Assembly (NCBI GenBank): GCA_021397845.1
Contig: CM038052.1
Coordinates: 141,985,854 to 142,049,853 of the forward strand
DNA from: Areca catechu
Taxonomy: Eukaryota > Streptophyta > Magnoliopsida > Arecales > Arecaceae
Length of the DNA stretch: 64,000 nucleotides
Direction of reading: 5' to 3'
The first letter of the stretch is position 1, and each line of letters begins with the position of its first letter. The notes beneath the pieces are model-generated. The model did no database searches. It was not told where the DNA came from and saw nothing but the letters and a program-made list of their open reading frames with translations. Both the position numbers and the translations under genes were made by a program. Below, in pieces: positions 55,710-64,000 of the stretch.

Positions 55710-57423
55710 TGTTGCCCAGGTGGCTACCCAAGAGGGGGGTGAATTGGGCCATTTTTTTAAAAAAATTGAAGGCAAGTAATGTGCAATTCAAAATCCTTTG
55801 CAAGTGGTAGGTGCTGTGATAGAATTATAAAATGCAAAAGCTAAACATAGTCAAGAAAGCACAATACAAACACACCAAATTTATAGTGGTTCAGAGCAAC
55901 CCAGCTCCAACATTCACTATCCAAGATACTACTTGGGATTTCCACTATATTCACACTTGAATATAGTAGGATTGTTTTACAAGATCACAATCCAAAGCCT
56001 CTATACTTTGGTTTTACGGGATCATCAAAGAAAACCCAACACCCTTTGATTTTAACAGGCTCACCAAAGAAACCCAACTTGGTTTTCACATGATCACCAA
56101 GAACCTAATTGGTTTTTCAATCGGGCTCATCAATAACCCAACAATTCAAAAAATTGAATTGAAAATAAATGCAACAAGAATGACAAACTCAATTTATCAA
56201 ATAGTTGCCGGTGCAGCTTGTTGGTAGTCCACTTGAATGCACTTGAATAAGCTTTAATGACTTTAGTGGCTTCTTCCTAAAGTTGTTTCAAGCTTCAGAT
56301 TGGAGTTGGTGAGGACTTGAAAGCTTGAGTTGAATGCTCTTGTGCTCTTTTGCTATTGATAGGTAGGATATTCAATGAAGCTCTCTTTTCTTTGAAGAAC
56401 TCGCTAATAACTTGCTTCAATAAGGTTCAAATCCTTCAAATTTAAAGTCTTCCATCATCCCAAGGTAGTTCTAGCTGTTGTAGACCATTAGGGAATGATT
56501 TGTGACTATTAGAGCACCTTTTAGCATTCAAAAATAAATTATGGAACTAGCCGTTGGATACTTGAAGGCGACATTCGAGTAGACTCGGATTCCATCGAGT
56601 CGACTTGGATCCTTCGAGTCAATAGGTTGAGTTGCCAAATCTTCAATGCAGTCAGCTCTTTGTCTCAGGGTGCAAAACATCACTCTAGATGAGTTGTCTC
56701 TTTGTAGCTTGGGTCAGCTCGAACTTGAATATTGAAAATCTTGAACTCGAGGAGTCGGCTCTTTTCAGCTTGGGTCGGCTCTTCTTCTCAGGTTCGAAAA
56801 ACCTCACTCTGAAAGAGTTGGCTCGATGCAGTTCAGGTCGGCTCGCTTTCTCAGGCTTTCTGAATTAGGTCTAGCAGAGTCGGCTCTTTTTGGTTCGGGT
56901 CGGCTCGCCTGGCTATTCTCAGAAATCTTCAGAAAAATGGACTCTGGAGGAGTCAGCTCGGACTGATTCCAGTCGACTCGGATTCACTAGAGTCGGCTCG
57001 CTTTCCATCGAGTCGGCTTGGATTGCTGCATTCCAGAATCCTTGCTGCGTGCCAGTAAGCAGAGTCGGCTCTTCATCACTTGGGGTCGGCTCGAGTGTCT
57101 TCTTCAGGATTTTTACAATTGAACTTAAAGAAAACTCTCACCATTTCTTTTACAATTTCATACAAACTAACTCAAACTAAAATTCATGGTACACACACTC
57201 ATAGAAGTAACCCTTTTAATTGATTTTTCTTAGCATTTTTGATTGGGTTCTTCTTTACAAAAATATTTACAACATAACTCAACCAAGAAAATAGAAGTGT
57301 AGGAGTTGAAGATTGAACATGTTATTCATCCTACAAAAACTTGTCAAACACTTGTAGAGTTGTCAGAAATAAATGTACATGCTCAATATTTGGTTATTAT
57401 CAAAATCACTTATGGGGTCAACA
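55710..57423 (-). mobile_element. Solo LTR G of a C-like SIRE family
   Basis: TGTTGCCCAGGTGGCTACCC at the left and TGGGGTCAACA at the right, the reverse complement of a C-type LTR; 1714 bp. TSD TTGTC at 55705-55709 and 57424-57428, perfect. GAGTCGGCTC motifs at 56575-57100. No internal sequence remains. Confidence 0.9.
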
Positions 57424-57428
57424 TTGTC

Positions 57429-58582
57429 CCAAGAGCCGACTCATGGAAGAATACATTTTTTTAAAGCCTGAGATCTCGAGCTGACTCAAGCGCCAAGAGC
57501 CGACTCATCCAGAGTTATGATTTCTGATGGACTGAGAACTCGAGCTGACTCCAGTCTGAAGAGCCGACTCTGGGTATTTATCATTTTGAATTTACTGAAG
57601 GCAAGAGCCAACTCCAACCGAAGAGCCGACTCCTACAAAAATTTGTTTCGGACTGTCTGAGATTTCGAGCCAACTCGTGGACCTCGAGCCGACTCGAGTA
57701 GCTATTTTCTGCACTCCAATGGCTAGTTGCTGAAAGTGATTTTTGAATCCCATTTCATCTCCAACAACTCTTTCACGAATCCTTAGGCCCTACAACGGCC
57801 ATATCTTATGGAAAACTATAAAAGGGATTGTTTCTGAGGGATTAAAGATTTTTATTAGAGCATTATTATTGATATTAAAGAACTTTCAAGTCTTTCACCT
57901 ACCTTACTTCAAGAGCTTTCAAGTTAGGATTCAAAGCTTCACTAACTCTACTCCATCATTGAATCCACTCATTGAAGAAGTAAAGAAGTAGCTTGAAGAG
58001 CATTAAAGAGCATTCAAATCTAGGCTTCATCTTGATTTATATCGGCAACATTTAGACAAACTCGGTTTGTTGTAGTTGCTTGTCTATCTTTTCTCTATAT
58101 TTGTTTTCTCTCTAAGAACAGCAAGGGGCTGTATCTTAAGAAAGGGTTTAAGGTTTTTAGGCGAGCCTTATGAAAATCTAAGTTGGGTTCTTGGTGATCC
58201 CGGTATAAAACCAAGTGTTGGGGTTTTCTTTGGTGATCCCATTTAAAACCAAAGGGAGTTTGGGTTTTTTTGGTGATCCCGGTAAAACCAAAGTGTATAG
58301 GTTTGGATTGTGAGCTTGGTAAAACAATCTGACTATATTCCGATTGGGGGATATAGTGAAAATCCCAAGTGGTGCTTGGATAGTGAATGTAGGAGCCGGT
58401 TGCTCCGAACCACTCTAAATCTTTTAAATTTGTGATTGTGTTCTTATTGCTTTATTGCTTTTACTTAATTACTTCCACATTGCATATTGCATCACAACAC
58501 TAAAAGAATTTCAAAATGCACATAATTATGAAAATTTTTTAATCCCAATTCACCCCCCTCTTGGAAAGCCACCTGGGCAGCA
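57429..58582 (+). repeat. 5' LTR of element F, second piece
   Basis: Continues the F LTR after G, with GAGCCGACTC motifs to about 57705 and GGTTCTTGGTGATCCCGG-like repeats at 58150-58320; ends GGGCAGCA. The two pieces total about 1560 bp. Confidence 0.88.
57817..57824 (+). promoter_or_regulatory. TATA box of the F LTR
   Basis: TATAAAAG in context AACTATAAAAGGGATT, the best TATA match among the SIRE-like LTRs in this window. Confidence 0.5.
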
Positions 58583-58584
58583 AG

Positions 58585-58596
58585 TGGTATCAGAGC
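58585..58596 (+). other. Primer binding site of element F
   Basis: TGGTATCAGAGC, canonical, two bases after the LTR. Confidence 0.88.
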
Positions 58597-58641
58597 GGAG
58601 TCTTTGAAAGTTACTTGGAGTAATGATATATGGCACATCCC

Positions 58642-60399
58642 ATGAGCACTTCATTGGCCGAAGGTCAATCTACAAATCGACCTCCACTTTTCATTGGAAC
58701 TAATTATACATATTGAAAGGCAAGAATGAAAATATACATTCAAGCTGTAGATTTTTATTTATGAAAAATTATCTTGAAAGGACCTCACATACCCACTATT
58801 AGAGTTAATAATGTAGAGGTTCCCAAACCAGAAGAGGAATGGGACAAAAATGATATGAAATTAGCTGAGCTAAATGCCAAAGCAATGAATTTACTGTATT
58901 GTGCTTTGGATCCAAATGAGTTTAATAGAATTTTAACTTGTAATTCTGCTAAAGAAATTTGGGACAAGCTAGAAATTACACATGAAGGCACATCACAAGT
59001 TAAAATATCAAAAATCAATCTTCTTGTACATAATTATGAGCTATTTAAGATGGATCCTAGTAAGACTATATCTGCTATGTATACTCGCTTTACTTATATT
59101 ATAAATGATCTCAAAAGTCTTGGTAGAACTTGCACTAATGCTGATCTTGTCCAAAAGGTTTTGAGATCCTTGATAGATAAATGGAAAGCTAAGGTGACAG
59201 CTATTCAAGAGGTGAAGGACCTAAATTCTCTGCCACTGGATGAACTGCTTGGATCACAATCACACATGAATTAGCTATGCAACAAAAAACTGAGGAAGAT
59301 ACTACAAGAAAGAAAGCTATAGCATTTAAAGCTACAGAAGAAGATAAAAATGAAGACTTTGACTCATTAGATGATGATGATCTAGAGAATGATGAAATAG
59401 CCCTGGTAATGAGAAGATTCAAAAGGTTTATGGGCAAAAGAAAAACAAACAAATGGAGAAAGCAATTTAAAAAAGAAGATTTTAGGAAAGAAAGAGAAAG
59501 AGATAAAGAAAAAGAGAAGGATAAAGATAAAGATCAAGTACCAATCTGTTATGGATGCAAGAAGCTGGGACACATTTATCCTGACTGTCCTGAAGCAAAG
59601 AAAAAGATGATCACCGAAAGAAAGAAAAAGGCAATGCTTGCAGTATGGAGTGACAGCGATGATTCTACATCCACTAAAGAGGATGAAGAGACAACAAAGA
59701 CTGCACAAATATGTCTTATAGGTTTGGAAGATGAGGTAACTACTTCTGAACCTAATTTAGAATTTACATATGATGAGCTGCATAATGCTTTTTGTGAATT
59801 ATTGGTAGAATACAAAAAAGCTGGTTTGAAAATGAAAGCTTTGAAAAATCAATGTGATTCAATTGAAAAAAACAAAAATGAAATTGGTGAAAGAAATAAG
59901 ATTTTGCAAAGAGAATTAAACATAGTTTGTGAAAGAATTAAGACTATTCAATTTAAAAAAGAAGAGCTTCTTGAGAAAAACAAAGGTTTGAAAAATGAAA
60001 ATGATGATTTAAAGAAGGAAGTTCAAAAGCTCAAGCCTTTGGTTGAAAAACTAACCCTAAGTTCCAACAAGCTTGAATTAATTTTGAAAATCAAAGAGAG
60101 ACAAATAATAAATTTGGAATTGGTTACAAAGGTTCAATTTAAAACAAATTTTTTACATCTACATCATGTGCTCCTAAGTTTATTAGTTCAAAACAAGTTA
60201 GACCTAAATTTGCATCATCTCATACTTTTTATTCAAAATGTAGGATTGTATGCTATGCTTGCAATAACTTTGGTCATAAAGTATTTGAGTGTCATTTGAA
60301 ACATAATGACAAAAAGAAAATTAAGGATTCCAAAAGGAACCATTTCTACTAACTTGCAAGGACCTAAGAAAACTTGGATACCTAAATTTGTTAAATAAT
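58642..60399 (+). pseudogene. gag of element F
   Basis: Starts MSTSLAEGQSTNRPPLF; stops replace the Trp of NYTY* and DFYL*. Frame 58774-59274 has the gag core (YELFKMDPSKTISAMYTRF, DLVQKVLRSLIDKW) and shifts at about 59260. Frame 59277-60299 carries basic regions, knuckle CYGCKKLGHIYPDC, acidic SDSDDSTSTKEDEE and a long coiled coil (EIGERNKILQREL, ELLEKNKGLKNENDDLKKEV). After another shift a second knuckle CYACNNFGHKVFEC is intact near 60250-60292. Closest in layout to gag of C. Confidence 0.85.
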
Positions 60400-60439
60400 T
60401 ATCTTGCAGGGATGTCTTGCAGCCATAAATATAAAGAAA

Positions 60440-61807
60440 AGATGGTATCTGGATAGTGGCTATTCAAGACACATGACATGTGATATTGATCAATTCTTCA
60501 CCCTAGAATAAAAGGATGGTGGAATGGTAATATTTGGTGATAATCGAAAAGGAAGGATAATCGGTATCGGTAAAATCAAAATTACTCCCACATTTATTGA
60601 AAATATGTTACTTGTAGAAAAGCTAAAATATAATCTTTTGAGTATTAGTCAGTTATGTAATATTTTCTTCAAGTCATCAATGTGTATAGTAGTTGATCCA
60701 CTTGACTCTAGTACTAAATTCATTGGACACAAACTTGGTAACATTTATGTAGTAGATCTTAATGATCTAGCTATGTCAAGCAACACAAGTCTTGTAGCAA
60801 TGAATGACAAGAGCAAGGAATCAAGTTTACTATAGCATAGGCGACTTGGACATGCTAGTATGGATACTATAGCTAAACTTATTTCAAAGGATTTAGTCAA
60901 AGGATTGCCAAGATTTAAAGTTAATTTTGATTATGTTTGCGATGCTTGTCAGTTAGGAAAACAAGTGAGGGGAAGTTTTAAATCCAAAAATATCATTTCT
61001 ACTACTAGACCCTTAGAGCTACTTCACATGGACTTATTTGGATATACTAGGACTACCAGCCTAGGTGGTATGAAATATGGCCTTGTGATTGTTGATGATT
61101 TTTCAAGATACACATGGGCTTTGTTTATTGCACATAAAGATGAAACTTTCAAAATATTCAAAAAGTTTTATAAAAGAGTTACAAATTTAAAAAATCTATC
61201 TGTTATTTCAATTCATAGTGATCATGGCACCAAGTTTGAAAATCAATATTTTGATCACTTTTGCACAAAGCACGGTATTGATCATAACTTCTCTGCACCT
61301 ATAACACCATAGCAAAATGGTGTTGTAGAAAGAAAGAATCGTACTTTGGAAGAGATGTCTAGAACAATGCTTTGTAAAGGAAATCTTCCAAAATACTTTT
61401 GGGCAGAAGCTGTTAATACCTCATGCTAAATTTTGAACAGAGTTTTGATTAGACCTATTATCAGAAAAACCCCCTATGAACTTTGGAATAATAGAAAACC
61501 TAATATTAAGTATTTTCATGTTTTCAGTTGTAAATGTTTTGTTCTTAACAATGGAAAGGATAATATTAGTAAATTCGATGCAAAATCCGATGAGGCTATT
61601 TTTCTTGGATATTCTTTAAATAGTAAAGCCTATCGTGTTTTCAATAAAAGAACTTTGATTGTTGAAGAATCTGTATATTTTGTTTTCAATGAATCTGACA
61701 TTACATCTTCTAGAAAGGAAGATTTTGCTAATGATGATGCAGGTACTCTAGAACATGGACTGAAAGACTTGACTCTCAAAGACAAACAATCAAGTGAACC
61801 ACATTAA
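60440..61807 (+). pseudogene. Protease and integrase of element F
   Basis: RWYLDSGYSRHMTCD (protease) precedes a stop. Frame 60524-60835 continues protease and the start of pre-integrase (MVIFGDNRKGRIIGIGKIK); a TAG replaces Trp of LLWHRRLGH at 60833. Frame 60860-61312 has CDACQLGKQVRGSF, LHMDLFGYTRT (first Asp), VIVDDFSRYTW and IHSDHGTKFEN (second Asp). A TAG sits before QNGVVERKNRTLEEM (catalytic Glu). Frame 61433-61807 ends the integrase (RKTPYELWNNRKPN, FLGYSLNSKAYRVFNKR). Confidence 0.83.
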
Positions 61808-63486
61808 GGAGAGGTAAGCAAAAATCATGATGATATACCCAAGGAATGGAGGTATGTACAATCACACCCTAAAGAATTAATTATAGGAGACCCATCTCAA
61901 GGTGTTAAAACTAGATCTGCACATAGAGATACACCTGACTTAATTGCTTTTATTTTTCATGCAGAACCACACACTATAGAAGAAGCTGAAACTGATCCTA
62001 ATTGGATGTTAGCAATGCATGATGAATTAAACCAATTTAGGAGAAATAATGTTTGGACCCTAGTAGAAAGACCTAATGACTATCTTGTTATAGGTACTAA
62101 GTGGGTTTATAGAAATAAACTAGATGAAGATAAAAATGTAATTAGAAATAAGACTAGACTGGTAGCACAAGGATATAATTAAGAAGAGGGAATAGATTTT
62201 GATAAAACCTATGCACCAGTAGCTAGATTAGAAGCCATTAGATTATTATTAGCTTATGCATGCTTTATGAACTTTAAATTATTTCAAATGGACATAAAGA
62301 GTGCATTTCTGAATAGTTTTCTATCCGAAGAAGATTTTGTTGAGCAACCACTGGGTTTCATTGATCACACTTTTCCAAATCACTTTTTCAAATTGAATAA
62401 AGCTTTGTGTGGTCTGAAACAGGCACCTTGAGCCTGGTATGATAGACTAAGTAAGTTTTTAATTGCAAATGATTTTGTAAGAGGTAGTGTTGACACCATA
62501 TTGTTTATTCAAAGAGAGAATAATGATATTTTAGTTCAAATCTATGTTAATGATATTATTTTTGGATCTACTGATGAATCTTTGTGTCAAAATTTTGGTA
62601 AGCTAATGCAGGAAGAATTCAAAATGAGCTTGATGGGTGAGTTGAGTTACTTTCTTGGACTTCAAATCAAACAAACTAAAGAAGGTATCCTGATCAACTA
62701 GGCCAAATACATCAAGGATATTATCAAAAAACTCGACATGGAATCAAGCAAAGAAATTGGAACACCCATGAATCCTGCATGTAGACTTGATAAAGATGAG
62801 AATGGCACAAATGTTGATCAAAAGCTGTACCGAGGTATGATCGGTTCATTACTTTATTTGATAGCTAGTAGACTTGATATTTTATTTAGTGTTTGTATGT
62901 GTGCATGATTTCAATCTAATCCAAAAGAGTCACACATCATAGCTATTAAAAGAATCATTAAATATCTGAATGGCACATGCAATATAGGTTTATGGTATTC
63001 TAAGCACACATTTTTGAAATTAATTAGTTAATCTAATGCTGATTATGGAGGTCGTAAAATTGATAGAAAAAGCACACGTGGCACTTGTCAATTTCCAGGT
63101 GTTAACTTGATTTCATGGCACTGTCGCAAACAGCACTCTGTAGCACTATCTACTACTGAGGTAGAATATGTGGCTGCTGGGAGCTGCTGTGCTCAAGTGT
63201 TATGGATCAAGCAATAACTAGAAGATTATGGTGTTGTCCAATCTAAAATTTTTATTAAATGTGACAATACTAGTGCTATTAACTTATCCAAAAATCCAAT
63301 TCAGCACTCATGAACTAAGCACATAGAAATTAGACATCATTTTATTCATGATCATGTTTTAAATAATGTTGTTGAGCTAGAATTTGTACCTACTGAAGAT
63401 CAACTTGCTGACATTTTTACTAAACCCCTTAGTCTAGATAGATTTGAGAAAATTAGAGGCAAATTAGGGCTGTGTGACCCATTCTG
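61807..63486 (+). pseudogene. Reverse transcriptase and RNase H of element F
   Basis: Largely one frame with scattered stops: EWRYVQSHPKELIIGDP, WTLVERPND, IGTKWVYRNKLDED, LVAQGYN*EEG, QMDIKSAFLNS, LCGLKQAP*AWYDRL. The catalytic box reads IYVNDIIFG: codon AAT at 62549-62551 changes YVDD to YVND, removing a metal-binding Asp. Later: GELSYFLGLQIKQTKEG, CRLDKDENG, SLLYLIASRLDIL, RNase H with WHCRKQHSVALSTTEVEYVAAGSCC, KHIEIRHHFI, LADIFTKPLSLDRF, stop at 63484-63486. Inactive. Confidence 0.86.
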
Positions 63487-63833
63487 AACATTTTGACCTA
63501 ATTTTTTAAAAAATAAGAAAAAATTATCTAGGTATTTCAAATTTCTCTCTAGAGCTTAGGGAAACCTATTTTAGTATCTACAAACCTATAGAAATTGATT
63601 TTGATTTTTTTTCAATTTTTAGGCTGATTTTTGGCTCGAGCCGACTCGAGTCATCAGGCTGTTCAGCGAGCTAACTCGAAAGTCGGACTGAACATTTTTA
63701 AATAGGGTTTCATTAGTTTGTTTTCACTATGTTTTTAGGTTTTGCTCTCTTCCACTTAGCCAACTGCTCTTTCCATCTTAGGGAAACATCCTAAAACCCT
63801 TCCTAATCCATCTAATCTCTTAATCCTAGCTAG

Positions 63834-64000
63834 ATGGCACCTTGTAAAGCCATAGCTAAGAAACCTTGATGGGTGGTTTGGACCGTTGCGGAGGAACAGA
63901 GAATGAAACGGTGCTTGGACACCTCCAATCTGGAAGAAGAATGGCAAATCGAGCAAGAAGAAGAGCCACAGGCACCCAGGCGAGTGATTCTAATGGGTAA
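63834..64000 (+). pseudogene. Start of the extra ORF downstream of pol in element F, truncated by window end
   Basis: MAPCKAIAKKP then TGA at 63867-63869, followed in frame by WVVWTVAEEQRMKRCLDTSN and EEEWQIEQEEEPQAP. The start matches the extra ORF of element C (29011, MAPKRAVGKK). The rest lies outside. The spacer 63487-63833 before it has no coding frame and one GAGCCGACTCGAG motif at about 63635-63650. Confidence 0.5.

Larger units (their letters stand above)
936..64000 (-). mobile_element. Element D: old non-autonomous chromovirus-related LTR element, interrupted by C, E and F; right end outside window
   Basis: The pieces line up in one order on the minus strand: 5' LTR start (55192-55303, cut by F), primer binding site and leader (54139-55191), ORF (32678-33808), then integrase C-terminus/chromodomain relic (2554-3081) and 3' LTR (936-2502). 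Copia elements C and E interrupt it and their TSDs rejoin D exactly. The internal layout equals that of element A (coiled-coil ORF, then GPY/F-like segment, then chromodomain, then LTR starting TGGTGGGGAC), so D is an older relative. The outer TSD cannot be tested because the right end lies outside the window. Confidence 0.8.
55304..64000 (+). mobile_element. Element F: SIRE-like Ty1/copia retrotransposon, 3' end outside window
   Basis: LTR starts TGTCGACCCCTGGAATG (C has TGTTGACCCCTTAAGTG) and ends CACCTGGGCAGCA at 58582. The LTR is interrupted by solo LTR G. Inside: PBS, gag, protease, integrase, RT, RNase H to 63486, spacer, and the start of the downstream extra ORF at 63834. Many in-frame stops. 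The 3' LTR and second TSD are not in the window. Confidence 0.88.

Overview
This window is a stack of plant LTR retrotransposons. No host gene, tRNA, rRNA or CRISPR array is visible. The organism is a flowering plant with a repeat-rich genome, probably heterochromatic or intergenic here. The evidence is Ty1/copia SIRE-like and Angela/BARE-like polyproteins, Ty3/gypsy chromovirus relics, initiator-Met-tRNA primer binding sites (TGGTATCAGAGC), 1.3-1.9 kb LTRs and 5-bp target site duplications (TSDs). The sequence does not let me name the species.

The layers can be separated because most insertions keep their TSDs. (0) Positions 1-935, minus strand, hold a decayed Ty3/gypsy pol of Athila/Tat type. 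(1) Element D (minus, 936 to beyond 64000) is an old non-autonomous chromovirus relative. Its 3' LTR is at 936-2502, its integrase C-terminus/chromodomain relic at 2554-3081, its ORF at 32678-33808, its leader at 54139-55191 and the start of its 5' LTR at 55192-55303. (2) Three copia elements broke D apart: C (plus, 3197-32672, TSD GTGAA), E (minus, 33826-54133, TSD GAATG) and F (plus, 55304 to beyond 64000). (3) C's 5' LTR received a solo LTR (4288-5564) and copia element B (minus, 5636-23068, TSD CACTT). F's 5' LTR received solo LTR G (55710-57423, TSD TTGTC). (4) B's gag was split by element A (plus, 14803-21067, TSD GTTCC/GTTCT). E's pol was split by a tandem A-type array (plus, 38103-49072, TSD CCATA) built as LTR-internal-LTR-internal-LTR.

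B, C and F are SIRE-like copia elements: gag with CCHC and a long coiled coil, protease, integrase, reverse transcriptase, RNase H, and in B a downstream extra ORF with a plant-transposon-type domain. E is Angela/BARE-like with an open 404-codon gag-protease frame but a broken pol. All of these copia polyproteins carry stops or frameshifts, so none looks autonomous.

The most unusual item is the A/A' family. It has ~1455-bp LTRs, a primer binding site and one long open frame (585-586 codons) with a predicted coiled coil and 11-12 copies of a 14-residue PRRT repeat. It has no protease, RT, RNase H or integrase core. A relic of an integrase C-terminus (GPY/F-like segment plus chromodomain) abuts the 3' LTR. 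It looks like a recently mobile, trans-dependent chromovirus derivative. A second theme is short dyad-symmetric repeats centred on GTCGAC: CAAGTGTCGACACTTG in B and E, and GAGTCGACTC/GAGCCGACTC in C, F and G.
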